Part shown: positions 16,760 to 26,141 of the stretch, one piece after another
How the letters are laid out: each line of letters starts with the position of its first letter
Position numbering within the stretch: the stretch's first letter is position 1
Origin: Acaudatibacter sp035532115
GTDB taxonomy: Bacteria > Pseudomonadota > Alphaproteobacteria > Caulobacterales > Caulobacteraceae
Assembly (NCBI GenBank): GCA_035532115.1
Contig: DATKRO010000059.1
Span: 1 to 63,841 of the forward strand
Direction: 5' to 3'
DNA length: 63,841 bases
The notes under the pieces: generated by a model
The model's database searches: none
Told to the model about the DNA's origin: nothing
The model's input: the letters and a program-made list of their open reading frames with translations, nothing else
Made by a program: the position numbers and the translations under genes

Positions 16760-17614
16760 ATGCATCGGGCGCTCGTTGGTCTCATGGTCGCCGCCGCGGG
16801 ATTCGCCGGCGTGGCGCGCGCCGATCCGCCGCCGGACAAAGGCGCCTATAGTTTGTTCAACCCGACGCCGGCGAGCGCGCTGCGCAGCCTGTGCACCGAC
16901 CGGCCCACCAAGGGCAACGGTCCGTGCAGCGTCGACGCCGGTCACTGGCAGATCGAGAGCGATATCTACAACGTCACCTTCCAGCACGCCGGCGGGATCG
17001 CGACCACCACCGAACTCTTCACCAATCCGACCCTGAAGCTCGGCATCACCGACACCCTCGATCTGGAGGTCGCCATCAGCCCCTATGAGCGCGTGACTGC
17101 GAGAGCGGCGGGCGTGACCACCACGGCGAGCGGCGCCGGCGACCTCTTCCTGATCGCCAAGCTCAACCTCGTCGGCGACGACGGCGGAAACCTCGCCGTG
17201 GCGCTCAATCCGTGGGTGAAGATCCCCACCGCCGGCCGGGTGATCGGCAACGGCGCCGTGGAGGCCGGAATGATCGTGCCGGCTCAGTACGACCTGCCCG
17301 GCGGGCTGCAGATCTACGCCGATCCGGAACTCGACGTGCTCGAGAATGCCGCGGGCGGCGGCCAGCACCCGAACCTGATCAACGATTTCGGCCTGAGCGC
17401 GCCGGCCTCCAGGACCGTCACCTTGTTCGGCGAGGTCTGGACCGACGCCGACTTCGATCCGGCCGGGCCCGTCACCCAGGTCTCCGCGGACGTAGCCGCG
17501 GCCTGGATCCCCGCGTCGATGCCCAATCTCCAACTCGATGGCGGGGTGAACCTCGGACTCGACCAGGCGACGCCGGGTGCGCAGGTCTATGTTGGCGTAT
17601 CCAGGCGCTTCTGA
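16760..17614 (+). CDS. Secreted putative outer-membrane transporter (phenol MetA-like family)
   Basis: 284-aa protein with signal peptide (cleavage after GVARA) and a beta-rich mature part with the pattern of the 'MetA-pathway of phenol degradation' outer-membrane family. Examples are CTDRPTKGNG near residue 45, TNPTLKLGITDTLDLEV, and the final strand QVYVGVSRRF ending in Phe. A ggggga ribosome site lies 6-8 bases before the ATG. It overlaps the 3' end of cusA tail to tail by 28 bp. Role in metal or aromatic handling is only a guess from position. Confidence 0.72.
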   Translation: MHRALVGLMVAAAGFAGVARADPPPDKGAYSLFNPTPASALRSLCTDRPTKGNGPCSVDAGHWQIESDIYNVTFQHAGGIATTTELFTNPTLKLGITDTLDLEVAISPYERVTARAAGVTTTASGAGDLFLIAKLNLVGDDGGNLAVALNPWVKIPTAGRVIGNGAVEAGMIVPAQYDLPGGLQIYADPELDVLENAAGGGQHPNLINDFGLSAPASRTVTLFGEVWTDADFDPAGPVTQVSADVAAAWIPASMPNLQLDGGVNLGLDQATPGAQVYVGVSRRF

Positions 17615-20600
17615 GGCTTGGCGCGGCCGCGGCGCATCAGCAGGTAGGCGGCCGGAACCACGAGCATCGAGAGCAGCGGCGCGGTGATCATGCCGCCGAT
17701 CATCGGCGCGGCGATGCGGCTCATGATCTCCGAGCCGACGCCGCCGCCGACGAGCAGCGGGGCGAGGCCGACGAGGATGACCGCCACCGTCATCGCCAGC
17801 GGCCGCACCCGCAAGGTCGCGCCCTCGGCGATGGCGGCCCGGACGGCGCCGGGCTCGAACGCGCCGTCCTCGCGCGCGTGCGCGGCCAAGGACGACTTCA
17901 GATAGATCAGCATGACCACGCCGAACTCCGCAGAGACGCCGGCCAGGGCGATCATGCCGACCCCCGTCGCCACCGACTGCAGATAGCCTAGGAGATAGAG
18001 AATCCAGACGGCGCCGGTGAGGGCGAACGGCAGCGTCCCCATGATCAGCGCCGCCTCGTCGAAGCGGCCGAAGGTGAAATAGAGCAGCACGAAGATGATC
18101 AGGAGGGTCGCCGGGACCACCAGCGCCAGCCGCGCCTCCGCCCGCTGCAGATACTGGAACTGGCCGGCGTAGGCGAGGCGGACGCCGGGCGGCAGCCGCA
18201 CCTGGCGAGCGACGGCGGCGCGCAGATCGCGCACCACCGAGGTGAGGGCGCGCCCGTGCGTGTCGACATAGACATAGGTCACGGGGATGCCGTTCTCGGT
18301 CTTCAGCATCGGCGGCCCGTCCGCGACCGAGACGCGCGCCACGGTCCCCAGGGTGATCTGCTGCAGCCCGGGGGTGAGGATGGGCAGGGCCTCGAGCTCC
18401 TGCGGGCTCTGGCGCAGCGCCCGGGGGTAGCGGACGATGATCGGATAGCGCGCCAGGCCGTCGACCGTCTGCGCCACCACCTCGCCGCCGATCGCGCCGG
18501 AGACGAACTGCTGCACCCCGGCGATGGAGAGGCCGTAGCGGGCGGCGGCGGCGCGATCGATGTCGATGACGATGTAGCGCCCGCGGGCGAGCCGTTCGGC
18601 GAAGGCCGAGGTGACGCCGGGCACGGTCCTGGCCACGCCCTGGACGCGCCGCGCCACGGCGTCCAGATCGGCCAGGTTCTGACCCGAGACCTCGACGCCG
18701 ATCGGCGTCTTGACGCCGGTGGACAGCATCTCGATGCGGTTGCGGATCGGCGGGATCCAGACGTTGGCGAGGCCGGGGACCTGGACCACGGCGTCCAGCG
18801 CCCGGCGCAGCTTCTGCGGCGTCATTCCCGGCCGCCATTGCGAGCGCGGCTTGAACTGGATGGTGGTCTCGAACATGTCGATCGAATTGGGATCGGTGGC
18901 GGTGTCGGCGCGCCCCGCCTTGCCGAAGACGCTCTTCACTTCCGGCACGGTCTTGATCAGCCGGTCGGTCTGCTGCAGCAGCCTGGCCGACTCCGAGATC
19001 GACAGCGCCGGCAGCGCCGAGGGCATGTAGAGCAGGTCGCCCTCGTCCATATTGGGCAGGAACTCGCCGCCGAGCCGGCTCAGCGGCCAGGCGGTGGTGG
19101 CGAAGACCAGGGCGGCGAGCGCCAGCGTCAGCCGGGGCCTCGCCAGCACCCAGCCGATCGCCGGCCGGTAGATCGCCGCCAGCCATCGGTTCAGGGGGTT
19201 GGCGCTCTCGGCCGGCAGCCGCCCGCGGATGAGGTAGCCCATCAGCACCGGGACCAGGGTCACCGACAGGATCGCGGCGGCGGCCATGGCGTAGGTCTTG
19301 GTGAAGGCGAGCGGCGCGAACAGCTTGCCCTCCTGGCCCTGCAAGGTGAACACCGGGATGAAGGAAAAGGTGATGATGAGCAGGCTGAGGGCCAGCGCCG
19401 GCCCGACCTGCACCGCCGCATCGGTGACGACGCGCCAGTGCTCGGCGCCGGCGGCGTCCGCGCCGCCGTGTTCGCGGCGCCATCGCTCCAGCTGCTTGTG
19501 CGCATTCTCGATCATCACCACGGCGGCGTCCACCATGGCGCCGATGGCGATGGCGATGCCGCTCAATGACATGATGTTGGCGTTCACCCCCTGGGCGTGC
19601 ATGACGATGAAGGCGGCGAGGACCCCGAGCGGCAGGGTGACGATGGCCACCGCGGCCGAGCGCACGTGCCAGAGGAAGAGGGCGCAGACCAGGGCGACGA
19701 CGACGAATTCCTCGGCGAGCTTCTCGACGAGGTTGGCGATGGCCTTGTCGATGAGCCCGGACCGGTCGTAGGTCGGCACGATCTGGACGCCGGGCGGCAG
19801 GCTCGCCTTCAGGCTGGCGAGCCTGGCCTTGACCGCGGCGATCACCGCCCGCGCATTCTGGCCCTGGCGCATCACGATCACGCCGCCGGCCACCTGCCCC
19901 TGGCCGTTCAGCTCGGCGACGCCCTGGCGCAGCGCCGGCCCAAGCCGCACCGTCGCCACGTCGGAGAGCATCACCGGCACGCCCCCCGCAGCGAGCTTCA
20001 CCGGGATGTGCCTGAAGTCGTCCAGCGTCTTCAGATAGCCGTTGGAGCGGACCATGTAGTCGGCTTCGGCCATCTCGATCACCGAGCCGCCGGCCTCCTG
20101 ATTGGACTGCTTGAGCGCGCCCACGACATCGGATTGGGTGACGCCATAGGCCGCCAGCTTCTCCGGATCGAGCACCACCTGGTACTCGCGCACCATGCCG
20201 CCGATGCTCGCGACCTCGGCGACCCCGGGCACGGTCTTGAGCTGATAGCGCAGGAACCAGTCCTGCAGGCTGCGCAGCTGCGAAAGATCGTGGGCGCCGG
20301 TGCGGTCGACGAGGGCGTATTCATAGATCCAGCCGACGCCGGTGGCGTCCGGCCCCAGCGCCGGCGTGACGCCGGGCGGCAGCCGGCCCTGAACCTGGTT
20401 CAGATATTCGAGCACGCGCGAGCGCGCCCAGTAGAGATCCGTGCCGTCCTTGAAGAGCACGTAGACGAAGCTGTCGCCAAAGAACGAATAGCCGCGCACC
20501 GTGGTCGCGCCCGGGACCGAGAGCATGGTGGTGGCCAGCGGATAGGTCACCTGGTCCTCGACGATTCGCGGCGCCTGGCCAGGGTCGCGGGTGCGGATGA

Positions 20601-20742
20601 TCACCTGCACGTCCGAGAGGTCGGGCAGCGCGTCCACGGCGGTGGACCAGAGCGCAAGGACGCCGACGGCCGCCAGGATCAGCGCGGCGAGGATCACCAG
20701 GACGCGGTTCCTGACCGAAGCGCGGATCAGGGCGGCGATCAT
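17587..20742 (-). CDS. cusA: CusA-type heavy-metal efflux RND transporter
   Basis: 1051-aa inner-membrane RND pump that exports Cu(I)/Ag(I) through CusB and the outer-membrane channel. Heavy-metal RND features are present: DALPDLSDVQVIIRT near the N-terminus, DAAVVMIENAHK in TM4, and ALAGVSAEFGVVMLIYLK near TM10. The three methionines of the E. coli CusA metal triad appear in context: LLYMPS, IDMFETTIQFKP and RIEMLSTGVKTP. This supports monovalent copper/silver over Zn/Co. The ATG at 20742 overlaps the cusB stop by 4 bp, implying translational coupling. Confidence 0.93.
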   Translation of the reverse strand: MIAALIRASVRNRVLVILAALILAAVGVLALWSTAVDALPDLSDVQVIIRTRDPGQAPRIVEDQVTYPLATTMLSVPGATTVRGYSFFGDSFVYVLFKDGTDLYWARSRVLEYLNQVQGRLPPGVTPALGPDATGVGWIYEYALVDRTGAHDLSQLRSLQDWFLRYQLKTVPGVAEVASIGGMVREYQVVLDPEKLAAYGVTQSDVVGALKQSNQEAGGSVIEMAEADYMVRSNGYLKTLDDFRHIPVKLAAGGVPVMLSDVATVRLGPALRQGVAELNGQGQVAGGVIVMRQGQNARAVIAAVKARLASLKASLPPGVQIVPTYDRSGLIDKAIANLVEKLAEEFVVVALVCALFLWHVRSAAVAIVTLPLGVLAAFIVMHAQGVNANIMSLSGIAIAIGAMVDAAVVMIENAHKQLERWRREHGGADAAGAEHWRVVTDAAVQVGPALALSLLIITFSFIPVFTLQGQEGKLFAPLAFTKTYAMAAAAILSVTLVPVLMGYLIRGRLPAESANPLNRWLAAIYRPAIGWVLARPRLTLALAALVFATTAWPLSRLGGEFLPNMDEGDLLYMPSALPALSISESARLLQQTDRLIKTVPEVKSVFGKAGRADTATDPNSIDMFETTIQFKPRSQWRPGMTPQKLRRALDAVVQVPGLANVWIPPIRNRIEMLSTGVKTPIGVEVSGQNLADLDAVARRVQGVARTVPGVTSAFAERLARGRYIVIDIDRAAAARYGLSIAGVQQFVSGAIGGEVVAQTVDGLARYPIIVRYPRALRQSPQELEALPILTPGLQQITLGTVARVSVADGPPMLKTENGIPVTYVYVDTHGRALTSVVRDLRAAVARQVRLPPGVRLAYAGQFQYLQRAEARLALVVPATLLIIFVLLYFTFGRFDEAALIMGTLPFALTGAVWILYLLGYLQSVATGVGMIALAGVSAEFGVVMLIYLKSSLAAHAREDGAFEPGAVRAAIAEGATLRVRPLAMTVAVILVGLAPLLVGGGVGSEIMSRIAAPMIGGMITAPLLSMLVVPAAYLLMRRGRAKPQKRLDTPT

Positions 20743-21959
20743 GGCGCCGGGCTCGCGCGGAGCGGCCGGGCCGCAACCCCGGCGAGGCTCGCCTCGGAGT
20801 CGATCAGGAATTCGCCGGAGGCCACCACCTGCTGGCCCGCCGCGAGGCCCGCCAGGATCTGGGTCTCGTCGCCGCTCTGGCGGCCGACCTCGACCTCGAC
20901 GGGTCGATAGCGGCCGCCGCCCTCGGCCAGCATCACCAGGCTCTTCGAACCGGTCTCGATCACGGCCTCGGAAGGAACGAGCAGGGCCGGTTCCGGCTTG
21001 CCCGCCAGATGGGCGGTGGCGAACATGCCCGGCCTGAGGACGCCGCCGGGGTTGGGCAGCTCCACCCTCACCGTCACCGTGCGGCTGGAGGCCTGGGCGG
21101 CGGGCAGGAGAGCGGTGACGCGGCCCTGGAAAGTGCGGCCCGGAAACGCGGTCAGGTCGACGGCCGCCGGTTCGCCCACCCCGACCAGCCCGGCCTGCGC
21201 CTGCGGCACGGCGGCCTCCAGCCAGACGCTCGCGAGGCCGTTGATCCGGGCCAGCGTCTGGCCTTGCGCCACGCTCATCCCCTGGCGCACGTCCAGGCTC
21301 TGCAGCATGCCGCCGATCGGCGCGGCGATGGCGACGACGGGGCGGGCGGCGCCCGTGCGCGCCAGCCGCGAAATCAGGGCCGCGGGCATGCCCAGCAGCT
21401 CGAGCCGCTGCCGCGCGGCGGCGATCAGCCGGCGATCCCCGGTGCGCAGCACCGCCAGGAATTCCTGCTGGGCGCCTCCCCAGGCGGGGACCAGCAGGTC
21501 CGCCAGCGGCGCGCCGGCGCGCACCAGGTCCGCCGGCGCCCGCTCGTAGGTGCGCTCGACGAACCCCGCCTGGCGCGCCTGGACGATCGCCACGGCGCGC
21601 TGGTCGAAGTCGAGAGACCCCACCACCGCGACATCGGCGCCGATCTCGCCGCGCTCGACGGTGGCGAGCCGCATACCCAGCATCTGCTCGGCGGCCGCGC
21701 TCACCCGCACGCCCGGCGCCTGGGCGGCCGAGGCTGCGGCGTAGCGCGGCGTCATCTGCATGCCCATGGGCGACAGCCCCGGGTGGTCGAAGTGCTGCTC
21801 CGGCGCCATGGGGTCGTACCAGTAGAGCACCTTGCGCGTCGCCGGCGGCGCGGCCGGGGGCGCGGGCGCGCCGAGATGGGCGACGCCATAGCCGGCGGCG
21901 CCGGCCAGAAGCGCGATCGCCAGAGCTGCGAGGGCGAGGCGAAGCCGATGCGGGTTCAT
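20739..21959 (-). CDS. cusB: CusB-type periplasmic adaptor (membrane fusion protein)
   Basis: 406-aa adaptor with an N-terminal signal/anchor, then the heavy-metal-binding motif YWYDPM followed by GMQMTPRYA, a CusB hallmark (usually YxCPMHP- or YYDPM-like). Barrel-sandwich sequence VRQGMSVAQGQTLARI and hairpin helices follow. It links CusA to the TolC-like channel in the periplasm and funnels metal to the pump. The ATG at 21959 overlaps the end of the upstream channel gene by 4 bp and its own end overlaps cusA, so all three are one operon. Confidence 0.92.
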   Translation of the reverse strand: MNPHRLRLALAALAIALLAGAAGYGVAHLGAPAPPAAPPATRKVLYWYDPMAPEQHFDHPGLSPMGMQMTPRYAAASAAQAPGVRVSAAAEQMLGMRLATVERGEIGADVAVVGSLDFDQRAVAIVQARQAGFVERTYERAPADLVRAGAPLADLLVPAWGGAQQEFLAVLRTGDRRLIAAARQRLELLGMPAALISRLARTGAARPVVAIAAPIGGMLQSLDVRQGMSVAQGQTLARINGLASVWLEAAVPQAQAGLVGVGEPAAVDLTAFPGRTFQGRVTALLPAAQASSRTVTVRVELPNPGGVLRPGMFATAHLAGKPEPALLVPSEAVIETGSKSLVMLAEGGGRYRPVEVEVGRQSGDETQILAGLAAGQQVVASGEFLIDSEASLAGVAARPLRASPAP

Positions 21960-23221
21960 GGCGGGTCGGCTCCATAGGTGAAGTTGATGCGCACGGCGTC
22001 GCGCGCGGCGTCGGCCTCGCGATCGATCGCCTCGACCTGCGCCTGGGCGAGGGCCAGGAACGCCTGCAGCACGTCCGAGAGGCTGGCCGTTCCGGCGCCG
22101 TAGCTGGACGTCTCCAGATTGGCGCGCTCTCTGGCGAGCGGAACCAGCGTCGAGCGCGCCCGCAGCATCAGGTCGTGGTGCATGACGTGGTCGGCGAGAT
22201 CGGCATCGAACTGCGCCTCGAGGGCGCGCCGCGCCGCCTCGCGCTCGACGCGCACGCTGGCGGCGGTCTCGGCGCGGGCGGCGATGATCGGATCCTGGCG
22301 GGTGCGGGCGAAGAGCGGCAGACTGACGCTGGCGCCGAGGCTCACCATGTCGCCCCACATCGCGCCGCGGTGCTGGTAGGCGAGATCGAAGCTCCAGTCG
22401 GGGCGCCTGGCGGCGCGGGCGGCGTCGAGGTCGGCGTCGGCCTGACGCTGCTTCGGGCCATAGGCGAGCAAGGTCGGATTGCGGTCCAGATCGGCGCGCA
22501 GCCGGGCGGCGTCGACCTGTATCGACGGCGGCGCTCCGGCGACCTCGGCCTGCGGATCCCCGGTCCAGCGGACCAGTTGCGCTCTCGCCGTGGCGACGGC
22601 GGCGACGAGATCGTCGCGCTGGTCGTCGAGCGCCGCGAAGAGCTGCCGGGGCGTCAGCGCCTGGGCCGGCCGCAGCGTTCCGGCCGCGAGCCCGGCCGGG
22701 GCGCTGGCGCGCAGCGGCGCGATCGCCTTGGCCACCTCGCCCAGGGCCGCGAGGCGCCGTTCGGCATAGTAGAGGTCCACCCACGCCAGGGCGGTGTCCA
22801 GGCGCACGTGCAGGGTCTCGATGGCCCGGCCGCTCCGCGCTGCGGCGGTGTCGGCGCGGGCCCGCTCGCGCTCGGCGCGGCGCCGCGCGCCATTCGGGAC
22901 GGCTTGCGTCAATCCCACGCTCGCCATGGTCATGCTGTCGCCGCCGAACGTCCCCGCCGGCGGACCGGACACCGGGAAATTGTCGAGCCCCAGCCGCAGC
23001 TTCGGATCGGGCAGACGCCCCGCCGCGATCGCCGCCGATCCGGCGGCGGCGACGTCCATCCGCCTGGCCTGGAGGCTGGGCGCGGTTCGGACCGCAAGCT
23101 CGACGGCTTCGTCGAAGGTGAGGGGCGCGGCGCGCACGCCGGCGGCGGCCAGCAGCAGCGACGCCGCTGCGAGCGCCGGCGCGAGTGCGCAGACGGTTGC
23201 TGCGAAGGTGCTGATCTTCAT
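21956..23221 (-). CDS. TolC-family outer-membrane channel (CusC-like)
   Basis: 421-aa TolC/OEP family protein with signal peptide (AAGVRAAP cleavage region), no lipobox, and the two repeat halves typical of the family. The first contains TFDEAVELAVRTAPSLQARR and the second FARTRQDPIIAARAETAAS and SYGAGTASLSDVLQAFLALA. It forms the exit duct of the Cus pump. It is the promoter-proximal gene of the cusC-B-A set, 120 bp after a small secreted protein on the same strand. Confidence 0.9.
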   Translation of the reverse strand: MKISTFAATVCALAPALAAASLLLAAAGVRAAPLTFDEAVELAVRTAPSLQARRMDVAAAGSAAIAAGRLPDPKLRLGLDNFPVSGPPAGTFGGDSMTMASVGLTQAVPNGARRRAERERARADTAAARSGRAIETLHVRLDTALAWVDLYYAERRLAALGEVAKAIAPLRASAPAGLAAGTLRPAQALTPRQLFAALDDQRDDLVAAVATARAQLVRWTGDPQAEVAGAPPSIQVDAARLRADLDRNPTLLAYGPKQRQADADLDAARAARRPDWSFDLAYQHRGAMWGDMVSLGASVSLPLFARTRQDPIIAARAETAASVRVEREAARRALEAQFDADLADHVMHHDLMLRARSTLVPLARERANLETSSYGAGTASLSDVLQAFLALAQAQVEAIDREADAARDAVRINFTYGADPP

Positions 23222-23341
23222 CCTCCTGAATGCGGCGACGAGCCGATGGCGGGCATCCCGGCCGCGCGCGCGCCTTGGCGGGCGTGGCGCCGGCGCGGGG
23301 CCGCGGCTACGCAGTCGGGCGGCGCACGCCGCCCCTCCCCG

Positions 23342-23707
23342 TCAGGCGATGGACTTCGGCGGTCGCTTCAGTCCCGGCGGGTCGAAGCCGCGCAGGCTGG
23401 TCGAAGCCGCGGCGATCCGGGTCGCGCGCGTGGAGACCAGCCGAAGCGACGGCGGCAGAGGCGGCGCGATCATGGTCAGGGCGGCGATCGAGGCGCAGGC
23501 CTGGGCGCAGCGCCGGCCCATCGCGCCGCGATGCGCCGCGAGGCGCCGACCTGGCCGACCGATCGCGTGCGCCGCGGCGGCCTGGTGGCCCATCGGCCCG
23601 GCCATCGCCATCGCCCCTGGCGCGGCGGCGTAGGGGCATGCGGCGAGCGAGGCGGACGGGGCGGCGAGAAGCCCCAAGGCGATCAGCAGCGCGATCACGA
23701 CCCGCAT
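23342..23707 (-). CDS. Small secreted Met/His/Cys-containing protein upstream of cus genes
   Basis: 121-aa protein with a clear signal peptide (LLAAPSASLAACP). The mature part has a Met/His cluster (GAMAMAGPMGHQAAAAHA), a CAQACASIAALTM motif and a C-terminus FDPPGLKRPP. I do not recognise a family, and CusF is not similar. Its position 120 bp upstream of the cus channel on the same strand, and its potential copper ligands, suggest a periplasmic metal chaperone or sensor for the Cus system. That role is inference from context. Confidence 0.65.
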   Translation of the reverse strand: MRVVIALLIALGLLAAPSASLAACPYAAAPGAMAMAGPMGHQAAAAHAIGRPGRRLAAHRGAMGRRCAQACASIAALTMIAPPLPPSLRLVSTRATRIAAASTSLRGFDPPGLKRPPKSIA

Positions 23708-23765
23708 AGCGCACGAGCCTAGTCCAGGCGCCGCGGCCGCGCCACCGGAACCTTCACCGCAACCT

Positions 23766-24566
23766 TCAGCGCAGCCCCAGCGTCGCCGCGCCCAGGTGCG
23801 AGCCGGCGTCGACGAGCAGGGTCTCGCCGGTGACGTGGCGCGCGGCGGGGGAGGCGAGGAAGATCGCGGCGCCGGCGATGTCCTCGGGCCGGGAGGCGAC
23901 CTTCAGCGGCGTGCCGGCCGCGGCGCCTTCGCGCAGCCGCTCGACGCGCTCGGGCGTCATGCCGCGGCCGAACCAGGGCGTGTCTATATAGCCCGGGCAG
24001 ATGGCGTTGACGCGGATCTTCGGCGCGAGCGCCCGCGCCAGCGAGAGCGTCATGGTGACGAGGGCGCCCTTGGAGGCGGCGTAGGGGACGGACGAGCCGT
24101 TGCCCATGACCCCGGCGATCGAGGCGGTGTTGACCACCGCGCCGGGCTGGGGCGCGGCCTCGAGCAGCCTGCGGCCTGCGCGGATCATTTGATAGGGTCC
24201 GATCACGTTCACCGAATAGATGCGTTGGAAATCGGCGCCCTGCACCGCGTCGAGATCGGCGTGGCCGGCGAACATGGTGGTTCCGGCGTTGTTGAAGAGC
24301 GCGTCGATGCGCCCGAACGGTTCTGCGGCGCCGGCGATGGTCCGGCAGTCGTCGTCGCTGGCTACGTCGCCCTGCACGAGGACGGCCTTGGCGCCGGCCG
24401 CCTCGACCATGGCGCCGGTGGCCTCGGCCTCGGCCCGGTTGCTGGCGTAGTTGATCACCACGGCCGCCGCGCCGCGTTCGGCGCTTTCCTGCGCGATCGC
24501 CCGCCCCAGCCCCGTCGAGGCGCCGGTGACCACCACCACGAATCCCTCGTAATCCCTGCCCGCCAT
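23766..24566 (-). CDS. SDR family oxidoreductase
   Basis: 266-aa classical SDR with TGASTGLGRAIAQ cofactor motif, NNAGTT, Ser in NTASIAGVMG and YAASK as YxxxK. A C-terminal VTGETLLVDAGS resembles FabG-like dehydrogenases. The substrate is unknown. The ATG at 24566 is preferred over an upstream in-frame start because it begins MAGRDYEGFVVVVTG, with the fold starting at once. Same strand as the cus cluster but 58 bp upstream of the small secreted protein gene, so a shared transcript is possible. Confidence 0.9.
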   Translation of the reverse strand: MAGRDYEGFVVVVTGASTGLGRAIAQESAERGAAAVVINYASNRAEAEATGAMVEAAGAKAVLVQGDVASDDDCRTIAGAAEPFGRIDALFNNAGTTMFAGHADLDAVQGADFQRIYSVNVIGPYQMIRAGRRLLEAAPQPGAVVNTASIAGVMGNGSSVPYAASKGALVTMTLSLARALAPKIRVNAICPGYIDTPWFGRGMTPERVERLREGAAAGTPLKVASRPEDIAGAAIFLASPAARHVTGETLLVDAGSHLGAATLGLR

Positions 24567-24702
24567 GCCCCGTCTCCCTCCCAGCGCTCGCGCGCACACG
24601 ATCGGCGCTTATAGTATGGAGTCCGGCGATCCTGCCGCTGGAATCCGAACTGACGCACGCCGGCCCGATCGCGGCCCGGACCGGCCGGCGCCCCGCGCGG
24701 TC

Positions 24703-25608
24703 TCAGGGGCGCTGGGCGCCTCGCTGATTGGTGTAGATCGCGAACAGGGTGTGCGATGCGCAGATGAACAGCCGCGAGCGGTTGCGGCCGCCGAACGTCA
24801 GGTTCGAGACCGTGAACGGCACGTCGATGCGTCCAAGCATGGCGCCGTCGGGGGCGATGCAGTGCACGCCGTCGCCGGCGCTGCTCCACAGATTGCCGTC
24901 CTCGTCGAGACGGAACCCGTCGGCGAAGCCGGGCGTGACCTCGTGAAACACCCGCCCCGGCGACAGCCGCTCGCCGTCGTCGAGGACATCGAAGACGCGG
25001 ATATGGCGCACCGGATCGGCCGCGAACTGGCGGCCGCTCTCGGCCACGTAGAGCAGGCGCTCGTCCGGCGAGAAGGCGAGGCCGTTCGGCCCCTCGAAAT
25101 CGTCGGCCATCCTCCGCAGGCTGCCGTCGCGCGGGTCGAGACGGTAGAGCGCCGGGGCCAGCTCCGGCGTCTGCTTGCCGCCTTCGTAATCGGTGTTGAT
25201 CCCGTAAGGCGGGTCGCTGAACCAGATCGCGCCGTCCGAGCGGCAGACGACATCGTTGGGAGAATTCAGGCGCTTGCCCTCGTAGCGGTCGGCCAGCACG
25301 GTGACCCGTCCGTCCAGCTCGGTGCGGGTGATGCAGCGATGCTGGTGCGAGCAGCCGATCAGCCGCCCCTGCCGGTCACGGGTGTGGCCGTTGGCGAAGC
25401 CGGACGGCTGGCGGAACACCGACATCCCCGCGGCCTCGGTCCAGCGCATGATGCGGTCGTTCGGAATGTCGCTGACCAGCAGGCAATCGTGATCGGCGAA
25501 CCAGACCGGACCCTCGAGCCAAGCGAACCCTTCGCCGAGCTTCACCAGCGGCGCATTCGCCAGCACGCAGGCCCGGAAGCGCTCGTCCAGGATCTCGAAC
25601 CCGTCCAT
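24703..25608 (-). CDS. SMP-30/gluconolactonase family lactone hydrolase
   Basis: 301-aa six-bladed propeller hydrolase. Family motifs include GEGFAWLEGPVWF near the N-terminus (metal-binding Glu), RLNSPNDVVCRSDGAIWFSD (metal Asn/Asp) and EGPNGLAFSPDERLLYV. These enzymes open sugar lactones such as gluconolactone. Its ATG (25608) follows the cupin stop by one base, and a GMC oxidoreductase lies upstream, so the three probably form an operon in which a sugar is oxidised to a lactone and then hydrolysed. Confidence 0.88.
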   Translation of the reverse strand: MDGFEILDERFRACVLANAPLVKLGEGFAWLEGPVWFADHDCLLVSDIPNDRIMRWTEAAGMSVFRQPSGFANGHTRDRQGRLIGCSHQHRCITRTELDGRVTVLADRYEGKRLNSPNDVVCRSDGAIWFSDPPYGINTDYEGGKQTPELAPALYRLDPRDGSLRRMADDFEGPNGLAFSPDERLLYVAESGRQFAADPVRHIRVFDVLDDGERLSPGRVFHEVTPGFADGFRLDEDGNLWSSAGDGVHCIAPDGAMLGRIDVPFTVSNLTFGGRNRSRLFICASHTLFAIYTNQRGAQRP

Positions 25609-25609
25609 C

Positions 25610-26059
25610 TCACGTGAAATGGCAGGGCGTGCGCAGCGGCGCAACGTGCAGCTGGACCGTCATCAGCACCGCCGGCGCGGCGCCGATCGTGCCGGAGCGG
25701 TGGCCCTTGCGCCCATTCGTCGGCGTGCAGCCCTGATCCTCGCCCAGGGAAAATTCGCCGGGCCCCTGTTCGATGCGCGTCCCGTCCATGGATTCGATCC
25801 ACCAGCGGCCCGACAGCACGACGATCCACTGCGGCGCCGGGTTCTCATGCCAGTCGCCGACCCAGCCCACCGGCTGCACGGTGTAGACGACCGTCGCCTC
25901 GGATCGGTCCTGACTGTCGTTCCATTGCGGGGCCGCGCCGCCCACGCCCTTCAGCTCGAACCGGGTCAAGGCGCACTGGGTCTGGTGGCTGACGCCATCG
26001 CCGTCCACCCAAAGGTGCCAGTAGCCGATCCTCGGCGGCGTCGCCGCGTCCTCGCTCAT
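25610..26059 (-). CDS. Cupin-domain protein
   Basis: 149-aa single-domain cupin. The motif around residues 65-110 contains GDWHENPAPQWIVVLSGRWW (first cupin box) and GPGEFSLGEDQGC (second box region). The metal-binding His set looks incomplete compared with classical dioxygenase cupins, so an isomerase, sensor or storage role is possible. It sits between the GMC oxidoreductase and the lactonase genes, spaced 82 bp and 1 bp from them, and is likely co-transcribed. Confidence 0.78.
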   Translation of the reverse strand: MSEDAATPPRIGYWHLWVDGDGVSHQTQCALTRFELKGVGGAAPQWNDSQDRSEATVVYTVQPVGWVGDWHENPAPQWIVVLSGRWWIESMDGTRIEQGPGEFSLGEDQGCTPTNGRKGHRSGTIGAAPAVLMTVQLHVAPLRTPCHFT

Positions 26060-26141
26060 TGGCTCGCTTCCATCCGACCGGGCCTGGTCGAACCTGCCAC
26101 GGCCCGCGTCGTTCCGTCGGCCGGGCGGCCCGTCGCCGAGG

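Noticed and set aside
16103..19483. Very long open frame antisense to the porin and overlapping the cus genes
   Set aside because: Arg/Pro/His/Gly-rich translation without domains. It is the shadow of well-recognised genes in high-GC DNA, as are similar long frames opposite cusA, pseG and the PQQ gene.
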